From positions 124,001-188,000 of the forward strand of contig CAVXVN010000002.1 of the NCBI GenBank assembly GCA_963765265.1: 64,000 nucleotides of DNA, given 5' to 3'. The stretch comes from Bacillus_BD sp963765265 (GTDB taxonomy: Bacteria > Bacillota > Bacilli > Bacillales > Cytobacillaceae). Under the pieces are notes generated by a model, which worked only from the letters and a program-made list of their open reading frames with translations, did no database searches and had not been told where the DNA came from. Every line of letters starts with the position of its first letter. The first letter of the stretch is position 1. The translations under genes and the position numbers were made by a program. This document shows positions 36,753 through 45,682 of the stretch, in pieces.

Positions 36753-37956
36753 TGAAAAGTTGTTGTGGAAGGAACGATTCGGCCGGACAAGCAAAGAACT
36801 TTCCCGTTATCTTCGCTACATCTTTAATGGTCATCTTGTCATTGTATTTGTGTTTCTAATTGGAACAGCTGCTTACTATTATCAGGAATGGTTAAAAACA
36901 TTACCGGAAACATTTCCTTCTGCGATTATTATGTCCGTTTGTATGGCGATCCTTTTAACCTATAGCCCAATTTATACTTTTATGTCTGAAGCGGATCGTA
37001 TTTTTCTCCTTCCGTTAGAAACAAAGCTGGGAGGTTATTTTAGAAAATCCTTTTTGATTAGCTTTTCGTTGCAAGTTTATTTATTACTGATCGGTTTAGC
37101 GGTATTAATGCCGATGTATGCGGCAGTGAACCAGGGCAATTTTAAACGTTTTTTTCCTTTTTTAATTGCGATCTTAATTGTGAAGGTTCTCAATTTATTA
37201 ATTCGTTGGCATGTGCAATATTATGGAGAAGTACATGTTCTTAGTATTGATAGTCTAATTCGTTTCTTGGTTAATCTTGTCTTTCTCTATTTATTATTTT
37301 CCAATGCGGCAATTTATTTATCAATCATCGCTGCTGCCATCCTCTTTGGGTTGTATGTTTATTATAAACAGCAAACAAAGGATAAAGGGTTAAAATGGGA
37401 ATTCCTTATTGAACAAGATGAAAGTCGCATGACTTCATTTTATCGTTTGGCTAATTTATTTACGGATGTTCCTAAACTAAAAAATCAGGTAAAGCGGAGA
37501 AAATGGCTTGATAGCCTGTTAGTGCGGATTCCTTTTCAACAAGATAAAGCATTCACCTACTTATTCACACGAACCTTTTTGCGATCAGGTGATTATTGGG
37601 GGCTGTTCGTTCGCTTATCGGTAATAGGGGCGGGAGCGATTTATTTCCTGACATTTGGAATTGGACAAGTCATTATGGCTGTTGTGTTTATCTATCTAAC
37701 AGGGTTTCAGTTGCTACCATTATGGAAACACCATCAATACCATTCGATGCTTGAATTGTATCCTTTAAGCGAAAGTAGAAAAGAATTTTCCTTTTTAAGT
37801 TTCCTTCGTAAGGTACTATTTTCACAATCGATTCTCTTTGCGCTTGTCTTATTCGTTAAGGGGGAATTTGCGGTTGCATCCATCACATTGCTTGTCTGTA
37901 TTGTTTTCTCTTTTTATTTTGTCTCCATTTATACAAAAAGAAAAATAAAGGGCTAA
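36745..37956 (+). CDS. ecsB: ABC transporter permease EcsB
   Basis: 403 aa (B. subtilis 408). Multi-spanning protein starting MFDEKLLWKERFGRTSKELS, with hydrophobic segments near residues 30-50, 60-80, 100-125, 130-150, 170-205 and several from 285 on. EAD-type segments such as YSPIYTFMSEADRIFLLPLE are typical of EcsB. It begins inside the ecsA end, so one operon. Substrate unknown. Confidence 0.92.
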   Translation: MFDEKLLWKERFGRTSKELSRYLRYIFNGHLVIVFVFLIGTAAYYYQEWLKTLPETFPSAIIMSVCMAILLTYSPIYTFMSEADRIFLLPLETKLGGYFRKSFLISFSLQVYLLLIGLAVLMPMYAAVNQGNFKRFFPFLIAILIVKVLNLLIRWHVQYYGEVHVLSIDSLIRFLVNLVFLYLLFSNAAIYLSIIAAAILFGLYVYYKQQTKDKGLKWEFLIEQDESRMTSFYRLANLFTDVPKLKNQVKRRKWLDSLLVRIPFQQDKAFTYLFTRTFLRSGDYWGLFVRLSVIGAGAIYFLTFGIGQVIMAVVFIYLTGFQLLPLWKHHQYHSMLELYPLSESRKEFSFLSFLRKVLFSQSILFALVLFVKGEFAVASITLLVCIVFSFYFVSIYTKRKIKG

Positions 37957-38016
37957 ATCAGCGAAACCAAACCTTCTTCCGATGCGTACTTAATACAGAA
38001 GGTGGTGTGTTTTTAG

Positions 38017-38740
38017 ATGGGGGAGTATGAAGTAAAAGCCTATGCGGAAGTGCTTGAATGGAAAAGGAAAATGTTGAAGCGCCCAAAGATGGTTCAGCGA
38101 TTGTCGAAACAGAGTACAGTTAAAAATCAATGAAAAAATACCTGATAAAGCACATGAAATCATAACGGATGCTATCAAAAAATTTGTGAAGGTGACGTTA
38201 GCGGGCTCCCAATTAACAACGAAAATAAGTCAGGTTGAAAACGGAACACTGGAACAAAGAGATAAACAGCTAGATGAGAAATTATCTATTTATCGAAAAA
38301 CCGCTGTTGTTGAAGGTGCAGGTACTGGTGCAGGCGGATTTTTGTTAGGATTAGCCGATTTTCCTGCTTTGTTATCCATTAAAATGAAATTTTTATTTGA
38401 CGCGGCGAACATTTATGGCTTTGATACGAAAAAGATAGAGGAGCGTATTTTTATCCTCCAAGTATTTCAAGTGGCCTTTTCAAGTGCAGAAAAAAGGAAA
38501 GAAATTCTGGAAATAATAGAAGGTTGGGAGGAGAGAAAAACATCCATGCTTGATCTTGATTGGAAAGAGTTTCAACAGGAATATCGTGATCATATCGATT
38601 TTGTAAAAATGCTCCAGTTGATGCCAGGAATTGGAGCGGTTGTTGGTGCTTTTGCTAATTATAATCTGCTCGACCAACTGGGTGAAACTGCTAAAAATTG
38701 CTATCGTATTCGACATCTAACAAATCCCCCTATGCAATAA
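38017..38740 (+). pseudogene. ecsC: EcsC family protein, one frameshift
   Basis: Third gene of the ecs operon. ATG 38017 follows AGAAGGTGG and encodes MGEYEVKAYAEVLEWKRKM. The frame breaks near 38120, where five A stand in GTTAAAAATC; four would continue as KINEKIPDKAHEIITDAIKK. The rest (to 38740) shows the EcsC hallmark GAGTGAGGFLLGLADFPAL. Joined length is about 240 aa, normal. A homopolymer error is likely. The B. subtilis gene is not essential. Confidence 0.88.
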
Positions 38741-38868
38741 GCGTAGGGGTTCAATTTTGTGAACACTAAAGATATTTATTGTTTTAATGATTTAACTTTT
38801 TCCAAATATTATGTAGTATAATCTTTTTGTTCATTATTTAGAAAGTATGCATCGAAGGGATTGGGGAA

Positions 38869-39504
38869 ATGAGAAAAGCAAAGGGTATGTTTATTGTTTT
38901 AGGATTGGCTCTTGTGGCATCCTTGTACTTTGTGGTTAGTGCAAGAAGTAAAGAGCCATCTGTTTTAGATGAAGTTTTGGCTGATTTTGTGATGAGTATT
39001 TTTCAAGAGCCAAGTTATCCTTTTTTTACGATGATTTCAGAGCTAGGAGATAAGCTTGGAATAGGGATTGTTGCCTTACTCGTACTCCTTTGGATATGGC
39101 TGAAAAAACGCGATTATATCGGAATGGTAGTATTTGTCTTGGCTGTTGGACTTGGGAATGAAGTGAGTAAATGGATAAAAGAGCTTGTTGGTAGAGAACG
39201 ACCTGTGTTCGATCAAGTAGATGTAGCTGAATCCTTGAGCTTTCCAAGTGGACATGCAATGGTAGGCTTCATTTTATATATGCTTGCGGCCCATTTTTTA
39301 GCGGAAAATGTGAAGTCAAATGGGGTTAAGTTAGCAATTGGACTCTTGGCTTTTGTCATTGTTTTATTAATTGGTTTAAGTCGGATTGTACTTCAAGCGC
39401 ATTTTCCAACAGATGTATTAGGTGGGTATACCATGGGGGCTGCTTGGACCATATTGTGGATTATTTTTTACGATTGGATGTATGAACGGTTTCCTAAAAA
39501 ATAG
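38869..39504 (+). CDS. PAP2 family phosphatase
   Basis: 211 aa membrane phosphatase. Signature blocks in order: KELVGRERP (block 1, near residue 104), SFPSGHAMVG (block 2, near 124), SRIVLQAHFPTDVLGGY (block 3, near 168). Five to six helices. These enzymes dephosphorylate undecaprenyl pyrophosphate, phosphatidic acid or phosphatidylglycerophosphate; which one is not decidable here. The start follows TTGGGG. Ends at a perfect terminator. Confidence 0.9.
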   Translation: MRKAKGMFIVLGLALVASLYFVVSARSKEPSVLDEVLADFVMSIFQEPSYPFFTMISELGDKLGIGIVALLVLLWIWLKKRDYIGMVVFVLAVGLGNEVSKWIKELVGRERPVFDQVDVAESLSFPSGHAMVGFILYMLAAHFLAENVKSNGVKLAIGLLAFVIVLLIGLSRIVLQAHFPTDVLGGYTMGAAWTILWIIFYDWMYERFPKK

Positions 39505-39533
39505 AAGCTATCCGCTGGATAGCTTCTATTTTT
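39503..39533 (+). terminator. Terminator of the PAP2 gene
   Basis: AGAAGCTATCC-gct-GGATAGCTTCT followed by ATTTTT. Confidence 0.9.
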
Positions 39534-39571
39534 GTTGTGAACAGGACGTGTTGAAGTCGATGTTCTCTATA

Positions 39572-39672
39572 CTTAATGGAACGCTTGAAGCGAGTGCTAC
39601 ACCGAGGTCATTCACAGAATCTAGCTCCAGGAAGCCCACTCCTTTAGGTGTCGGGAGGAATGGGTGCTTTTA
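39572..39672 (+). ncRNA. Orphan IS200/IS605-type right end / omega-RNA-like scaffold
   Basis: The segment runs from AATGGAACGCTTGAAGCGAG to GAATCTAGCTCCAGGAAGCC and ends in a hairpin CCCAC...GTCGGG and GAGGAATG. This layout resembles IS1341/IS605 right ends, which encode the 3' scaffold of the TnpB guide RNA. No tnpB precedes it: the gene upstream is PAP2. It may be a relic of an earlier insertion. Recognition is by pattern only. Confidence 0.4.
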
Positions 39673-39737
39673 AATTTGTCAAACATATGTTCCTATTATA
39701 TAATGAAAGAAAACATAATCATAAAGAGGTGTAATTT

Positions 39738-41276
39738 GTGAAAAAAGCTAATCAACCATCGTTTATTTTAGAATTGAAGTTATCAGCGCTCGTTTGGCAA
39801 CAACATATTTTAAAGACACGATTTGAATTGGCTCGCAGACTCTACAACACCACCCTTTCTTATGCCTTAAAACAAGTTCAATTCATGAAAGAATCGAAAC
39901 GTTATCGTAAACAACTTTATTTCTATCGAGAACTCAAATCCAAAGTGAAACGAAATACGAATAAAAAACTCATTCAATTCTATCAAAAGGAATTAGACAC
40001 TTTCACTCAAAACTTAAACGAGATCCGTCAATCATTTGGGTTAAGTGAATTCGGACTTCATGCGTATATTAAAAAGCATCAACATAACTATAAGAGACAC
40101 ATAGACAGCAATACCGCTCAAAAGATTGCTTCGAAGGTATGGCAATCCATTGAAGAGGTCCTTTTTAAAGGGAGTAAAGCCCATTTTAAAAAGTATGGTA
40201 CCATGACTTCGGTTGAAGGAAAAACGAACAAATCAGGCATTCGCTTTCGGGATAACCACATACATTGGAATGGATTAGAAATTCCTGTTATGATTCGTAA
40301 AAATGATTTATTTGCACAGGAAGTGCTTTCTTGCCACAAAATTAAATACTGTCGTATCGTCAAAAAGGCTATTCGTGGCAATGATATCTACTACGTTCAA
40401 TTGATCATGGAGGGAATTCCACCTTCCAAACGAGTGAATTCGACAGGTGCTTTTCGTCATCCTGAAATGCCCCATGGTCGTGTAGGAATTGATATTGGCA
40501 CTTCCACTGTTGCTGTTGCTTCCGACAAAGAGGTTTGGATTCAACCGCTTGCACCAAAAGTTCCGCAACTAGATAAAGAAAAAAGACGGTTGCTACGAAA
40601 ACTGGATCGCAGCCGAAGAAGCACGAATCCAGACAACTTCAATACTAATGGTACAGTGAAAAAAGGAATCAAACTGACATGGGAACGAAGTAACCACTAC
40701 ATGAAAACGCTGTACCAACTAAAAGAAGTCTATCGAAAACGGAGTGCCAATGTAAAAGAACAACATTCAAAAATAGCCAACCGACTACTAACTTGTGGGG
40801 GTGAAGTCTATGTAGAAAAGATGAATTTTCGGGCGTTAGCCAAACGAGCAAAAGAAACTAAAATCAATGCCAAAGGGAAATTCCAACGAAAAAAGCGATT
40901 TGGTAAAAGTATTGGTTCTTATGCTCCGGCCATGTTGATAACGATTATAGATCGAAAGTTAAAATACCAACATACTGAAATTCATAAAGTGAATACCAAC
41001 ACCTTTAAGGCAAGTCAATATAACCACATAACAGACTCTTACAAAAAGAAAAAACTTCATCAAAGATGGACGACAATCGGAAACCATTTGGTTCAACGAG
41101 ATTTATACAGTGCCTTTTTATTGATGAACAGTGAAGCTAACTTACAACAAACGAATCGAGAATCATGTAACCAAACCTTTCATTCATTCCTAACGTTACA
41201 CAATCAACAAATCGAAGCATTAAAACAAATGAAAGAACAACGACCAAGCAGTATCGGAATCAAAATAGTAAGTTAA
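39738..41276 (+). CDS. tnpB: IS200/IS605-type TnpB (OrfB) nuclease, clade lacking the zinc ribbon
   Basis: 512 aa. RuvC triad residues look intact: Asp in VGIDIGTSTVAVAS (near 251), Glu in EVYVEKMNF (near 361) and Asp in VQRDLYSAFLLMN (near 450). The region where TnpB normally has four zinc-binding Cys (between RuvC-II and III) reads ASQYNHITDSYKKKKLHQRW with none. No tnpA lies nearby. GTG 39738 follows AAAGAGGTG. TnpB proteins are RNA-guided DNA endonucleases that retain their elements; activity of this clade is an inference. Base composition resembles the neighbours. Confidence 0.88.
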   Translation: MKKANQPSFILELKLSALVWQQHILKTRFELARRLYNTTLSYALKQVQFMKESKRYRKQLYFYRELKSKVKRNTNKKLIQFYQKELDTFTQNLNEIRQSFGLSEFGLHAYIKKHQHNYKRHIDSNTAQKIASKVWQSIEEVLFKGSKAHFKKYGTMTSVEGKTNKSGIRFRDNHIHWNGLEIPVMIRKNDLFAQEVLSCHKIKYCRIVKKAIRGNDIYYVQLIMEGIPPSKRVNSTGAFRHPEMPHGRVGIDIGTSTVAVASDKEVWIQPLAPKVPQLDKEKRRLLRKLDRSRRSTNPDNFNTNGTVKKGIKLTWERSNHYMKTLYQLKEVYRKRSANVKEQHSKIANRLLTCGGEVYVEKMNFRALAKRAKETKINAKGKFQRKKRFGKSIGSYAPAMLITIIDRKLKYQHTEIHKVNTNTFKASQYNHITDSYKKKKLHQRWTTIGNHLVQRDLYSAFLLMNSEANLQQTNRESCNQTFHSFLTLHNQQIEALKQMKEQRPSSIGIKIVS

Positions 41277-41541
41277 AGATTTTATCCTTCGTAGGTGGAG
41301 CTACCCGCCTCCGTTAAAAGTGTTCGTCAACACAACATTGGTTGTGTAGAGCATAAAGTCTTATGGAACAGAAGATCAATCAAAGATGTTGTACACAGAT
41401 TCCTGTTTAAAAACAAAAAAGAAAGGTAATGCCTTCCTTTTTCATTTAAATGGACTGTGGAGAGCTTGTAAGGCTTCTATTAAGTACATGAGAACCCCAA
41501 TGCTTAGCTGTGGGAGTAGTCAGAATTCCATTTGACGCTTG
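41277..41541 (+). ncRNA. Candidate omega-RNA: tnpB right end with following guide
   Basis: Downstream of tnpB are the hairpins GGTGGAGCTACCCGCC (41295-41310), ACAACATTGGTTGT (41333-41346) and, near 41490-41514, CCCCAATGCTTAGCTGTGGG. The last is followed by AGTAGTCA, a typical IS605-type 3' border. If this is the border (about 41521), the guide would begin GAATTCCATTTGACGC. A T-rich hairpin near 41423-41446 lies within and makes the extent unsure. Confidence 0.4.
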
Positions 41542-41597
41542 TGAGAGGCACCAAAAAGAAAAAATATCCAGTTAGGCTGAATGAATAAAGAAAGAAT

Positions 41598-42128
41598 TTA
41601 ATCTTGATTTTCTTTTTCGTCTTCCATGACGAGAAAATATTTTGTGACAAAAGAAGGTCGTGGAAAGAATTTGGATTTTTGCTTTTTAGAGATTTCCTTT
41701 TCAACTATATATGAATGGACTTTTTCAAAGGAATTTGAGGTTTTCCAATTTTTAAAAGACCATTCATTTTCCCATAATGTGAAAACAACATAATTATCCC
41801 CAGTAAATGGACGGAGTACTCGGATCGCAATAAAACCGGGTTGGTTTTCAATTTCTCCTATAGAGTTTTTAAAGTGATATTCAAATAGCGGTCTTCCTTC
41901 ATCACTAACAGGAATATGATTAAAAACAGCAAATCCAACATCGGCAAATTCACCTAAAGATTTTATCACTTCATATTTTCTTGGTTCTTTAAAAAAAGAA
42001 TTTCCCTCTGTTTCATGGACTAATAGGAAAGCACCTTCATTTTGCATGAATAGCAAAACTTCATTTGGATGATCTTCCACGAGCTTTTTTAAATATACAT
42101 CTGTGCCGCTAGTAAAGAATAGGTTCAT
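41598..42128 (-). CDS. hmoB: Heme-degrading monooxygenase HmoB (YhgC)
   Basis: 176 aa. The C-terminal two thirds carry an ABM (antibiotic biosynthesis monooxygenase) fold: PGFIAIRVLRPFTGDNYVVF and TLWENEWSFKNWKTSNSF match the IsdG/HmoB active-site strand with Asn and Trp. An N-terminal extension is as in B. subtilis HmoB (166 aa). It sits beside hemEH, as in B. subtilis. It cleaves heme to release iron. The start follows GAGGTGACATA. Confidence 0.85.
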   Translation of the reverse strand: MNLFFTSGTDVYLKKLVEDHPNEVLLFMQNEGAFLLVHETEGNSFFKEPRKYEVIKSLGEFADVGFAVFNHIPVSDEGRPLFEYHFKNSIGEIENQPGFIAIRVLRPFTGDNYVVFTLWENEWSFKNWKTSNSFEKVHSYIVEKEISKKQKSKFFPRPSFVTKYFLVMEDEKENQD

Positions 42129-42372
42129 TATGTCACCTCATTTTTTTCTTCATTATAACTCTTATCCTAAGAGCAAGCTTGATCCAACCAGCCGCTATTT
42201 CTTTTTAGATTGAAAACGACAATATTTCGACAGTTAACAAGGTAAACTATACAATAATAGGTGGAAAGGGTAACATGGGATTGTTATAAAGTTCATATTT
42301 GTATTATTTCTAATTTTAAACTTAATATATTACACTAGATGGTAGATTGTTCTTAGAGGGGGATACTATTTA

Positions 42373-43419
42373 ATGGAAAAGCAGGTCAAAGATACTTTTT
42401 TAAAAGCGGCAAGAGGAGAACGAACTGATTTTGTCCCGGTGTGGTATATGAGGCAAGCAGGGCGATCTCAACCGCAATACAGGGAGATTAAGCAAAAGTA
42501 TTCATTATTTGAAATTACTCATCAGCCTGAACTATGTGCATATGTAACTAGATTACCGGTTGAGCAATATGGAGTGGACGCGGCTATCCTTTACAAGGAT
42601 ATTATGACACCACTTCCAGCTATCGGTGTTGATGTGGAAATCAAATCTGGAATTGGTCCAGTTATCTCTAATCCGATCACTTCTTTAGCCGACGTTGAGA
42701 AACTAGGAGAAATTCATCCTGAGGAAGATGTCCCGTATGTTCTTGAAACGATAAAGATTCTTACGAAGGAACAGTTAACCGTTCCTCTCATTGGTTTTTC
42801 TGGTGCACCATTCACACTTGCTAGTTATATGATCGAGGGAGGCCCTTCGAAAAATTATACAAAAACAAAAGCTTTCATGTATGCAGAGCCTAAAGCTTGG
42901 TTTGCCTTGATGGATAAGCTTGCAGAAGTCAGTATTACATATATCAAATCACAAATTCAGGCAGGAGCAAAGGCAGTTCAAATATTTGATTCTTGGGTAG
43001 GGGCTTTAAATGTAGAAGATTATCGCTATTATATAAAACCGATTATGAATCGCATTTTTTCCTCATTGAAGGAAGAAAATGTTCCGCTTATTATGTTTGG
43101 TGTAGGTGCCAGTCATTTAGCACTTGAGTGGAATGATTTACCAATCGATGTAGTGGGGCTTGATTGGAGACTTCCTATTCGTGAAGCAAGAAGCTTAGGT
43201 GTAACAAAATCGATTCAAGGTAACTTGGATCCAGCTTTGCTGCTTGCTCCTTGGGATGTTATTGAAGAAAAAACAAAAGCGATTCTTGATCAAGGAATGG
43301 AAAAACCGGGTTATATCTTTAATTTGGGCCATGGTGTATTTCCGGAAGTTAATCCGGAGACATTGAAAAAATTAACAGCTTTTGTTCATGAATACTCAGC
43401 TCAAAGGTTATCTAATTAA
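42373..43419 (+). CDS. hemE: Uroporphyrinogen decarboxylase HemE
   Basis: 348 aa. N-terminal signature PVWYMRQAGRSQPQYR, substrate Asp region AAILYKDIMTPLPAIG, and second signature GFSGAPFTLASYMIEGG are present, as are VVGLDWRLPIREAR and GHGVFPEVNPE. It decarboxylates uroporphyrinogen III to coproporphyrinogen III. The start follows AGAGGGGG. hemH is 50 nt downstream. Confidence 0.95.
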   Translation: MEKQVKDTFLKAARGERTDFVPVWYMRQAGRSQPQYREIKQKYSLFEITHQPELCAYVTRLPVEQYGVDAAILYKDIMTPLPAIGVDVEIKSGIGPVISNPITSLADVEKLGEIHPEEDVPYVLETIKILTKEQLTVPLIGFSGAPFTLASYMIEGGPSKNYTKTKAFMYAEPKAWFALMDKLAEVSITYIKSQIQAGAKAVQIFDSWVGALNVEDYRYYIKPIMNRIFSSLKEENVPLIMFGVGASHLALEWNDLPIDVVGLDWRLPIREARSLGVTKSIQGNLDPALLLAPWDVIEEKTKAILDQGMEKPGYIFNLGHGVFPEVNPETLKKLTAFVHEYSAQRLSN

Positions 43420-43469
43420 AAGAGCTCAACAAGAACCCTACACGACAACGAATGGATGTGTTGCATATA

Positions 43470-44418
43470 ATGAAAAGGAAAATGGGTCTTCTTGTGATGG
43501 CCTATGGAACGCCCTATAAAGAAGATGATGTAGAACGTTATTATACACATATAAGAAGAGGCAGGAAGCCTACTTTAGAGATGTTGGAAGACTTGCGTAA
43601 TCGATATGAAGCAATTGGAGGGATTTCACCACTTGCAAAAATTACCCTTGAACAAGCGAAAAAATTGGAAGAACATTTAAATGAAATTCAAGATGAAATA
43701 GAATTTCACATGTACCTTGGTTTAAAGCATATTGAGCCGTTTATTGAAGATGCCGTGAAACAAATGCATGAAGATGGAATAAAAGAAGCGATCAGTATCG
43801 TGTTGGCTCCTCATTTTTCGACTTTCAGCATCCAATCCTATAACGGAAGAGCCAAGGAGGAAGCTGAAAAAATAGGGGGACCTGAGATTACCTGTATTGA
43901 GAGCTGGTATAAGGAACCGAAATTTATTCAGTATTGGACAGATCAAGTAAAGAAGATTCTTCTTGATATGACGGAAGAAGAACGAAATCAGGCTGTTTTC
44001 ATTTTTTCTGCCCATAGCTTACCTGAAAAAATTATTAGTATGGGTGATCCATATCCGGATCAATTACATGAAACAGCAGATTTAATAGCAAAAAATGCTA
44101 ATGTCGTTCATTATGAAATTGGTTGGCAAAGTGCTGGAAACACGCCAGATACCATGGATTGGACCAGATGTACAAGATTTAACCCGCACATTATTTAATG
44201 AAAAAGGGTATAAAACATTCGTATATGTTCCAGTTGGTTTTGTATCCGATCATCTTGAAGTATTATTTGATAACGATTTTGAATGTAAGGTTGTTTGCGA
44301 TCAGTTGGGAGCAAGCTATTATCGTCCAGAAATGCCGAATTGTCAGCCTGAATTTATAGATGCTCTTTCAACTGTTGTATTAAATAAAGTTAGTTTCATT
44401 AAAGTGATTTTACTATGA
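43470..44418 (+). pseudogene. hemH: Ferrochelatase HemH (coproporphyrin type), one frameshift
   Basis: Inserts iron into the porphyrin. The N-terminus MGLLVMAYGTPYKEDDVERY and IRRGRKPTLEMLEDLRNRYE closely resemble B. subtilis HemH; the catalytic His is in FSAHSLPEK. The frame breaks near 44148: the expected GNTPDPWIGPDVQDLTR is split by one extra base (GATACCATGG instead of GATCCATGG). It then runs to YYRPEMPNCQPEFIDAL. Joined length about 315 aa. Start 43470 gives the B. subtilis-like N-terminus. hemY, which follows hemH in B. subtilis, is absent. Confidence 0.9.
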
Positions 44419-44455
44419 GTCTTTGGCAAATTGGGTATAACACAGCTAATCAAAA

Positions 44456-44493
44456 AAAGAAACTGCTATATAAATAGACAGTTTCTTTTTTTC
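44456..44493 (+). terminator. Terminator of hemEH
   Basis: AAGAAACTG pairs with CAGTTTCTT, followed by a T-run. Confidence 0.85.
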
Positions 44494-44561
44494 TATCAAA
44501 ATTAATAGTCCATAACTATTAATAAATATTTTATAAGAGTATTAATATTTTACGAAACATC

Positions 44562-44696
44562 TTAGAGATCATGCAATCCTAGACAGTGATCACATGTGTT
44601 TCCATAGCAATCCGCTTGTTCTGCAATTTGTTTTCCGCAATCTGTACATTTCTTTGCTGGTAGATTTTTGAAAAATTCTACGATACTTTTTACCAT
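44562..44696 (-). CDS. yhfH: YhfH family small protein
   Basis: 44 aa, not visible as a long ORF. Begins MVKSIVEFFKNLPAKKCTDC and ends in QADCYGNTCDHCLGLHDL. The Cys pattern C-x2-C...C-x5-C-x2-C makes a compact zinc or metal site typical of YhfH. Start follows TTGGAGGG. Its position between hemH and yhfI fits B. subtilis order. Confidence 0.85.
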   Translation of the reverse strand: MVKSIVEFFKNLPAKKCTDCGKQIAEQADCYGNTCDHCLGLHDL

Positions 44697-44906
44697 GATG
44701 AAACCCTCCAATGATTTATTTTTTTGAAATATTTAGTCATTTATTTGTTAAGTTAATTGTATTACAACAGAGCGGAAGTTTGTCAATAACTGTTTTAAGA
44801 CAAAAATGGATATGTTGAAATAATCAAACAAATTGAGAGTGATTTTGTAAACGGAACCAAATGATTTTATAATAGATATACAATCACAAAGGAGATGTTC
44901 GGTATA

Positions 44907-45646
44907 ATGCAGGTAACGATTGTAGGTCATTGGGGAGGATATCCAAAAGTAGATGAGGCAAGTTCAGGCTATTTAATTGAGCATGAGGGTTTCCAGATAT
45001 TGCTTGATTGTGGGAGCGGTGTTTTATCAAAGCTACAAAAATTCGTTCAACCAGAAATGCTAAATGGAGTAATTACTTTCCCATTACCATCCAGATCATA
45101 TTGCTGATATTGGTGTATTGCAGCATGCGAGGTTAATAAGAGGTTTATTAGGGTCATAAGATGGATTGTTTGCCGATTTATGCGCATTCCTCGAATATGC
45201 AGGAGTTTTCCAAATTAACTTATAAAGAGATTACGAAAGGGATTGCTTATGATCCAGATGAAGTTTTAAAAGTTGGGCCCTTTTCCCTTCGTTTTCTTCA
45301 AACAGATCACCCAGTAGAATGTTATGCGATGAGGGTAGAAGTCGGGGGCTACTCGATTGTTTATACTGCGGATACGTCGTTTAAAGAGGAATTAATTTCC
45401 ATTCTCGCAAAAGGCCAATGTTTTATTGTGTGAGTGTAATTTCTATGGAAATCAGGATGGGCGTCAGGCGGGACATATGACGAGCATTGGACGGAGGTAA
45501 GTTAGCGCATGCCGCACAGGTAGAGCAACTGTATTCTGACTCATTTGCCACATTACGGAGATTTACAACAGTTAAGAGTAGAGGCGGCAACCCTGTTTAA
45601 GGGTTCAATCGTATTAGCTCAAAGCGGTTTGAATCTGAAATTATAA
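44907..45646 (+). pseudogene. yhfI: Metallo-beta-lactamase fold protein YhfI, about five frameshifts
   Basis: Start MQVTIVGHWGGYPKVDEASS follows AAAGGAG. The MBL metal motif is present but out of frame: SHYHPDHIADIG, after an extra T near 45077. Further single-base shifts occur near 45160 (before MDCLPIYAHSSNM), 45415 (before LLCECNFYGNQDG), 45495 (before GKLAHAAQVEQL) and 45527 (before LTHLPHYGDLQQL). The end reads SIVLAQSGLNLKL. Joined length is about 245 aa. The density of breaks is the highest in the window, so true decay is more credible here than elsewhere. Confidence 0.83.
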
Positions 45647-45682
45647 AAATGGTAATACTACCCAATAAAGGAGTTGGGTGGA

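Noticed and set aside
39422..39673. 83-aa ORF across the PAP2 terminator
   Set aside because: It runs through a perfect intrinsic terminator and the omega-RNA-like region; no ribosome site.
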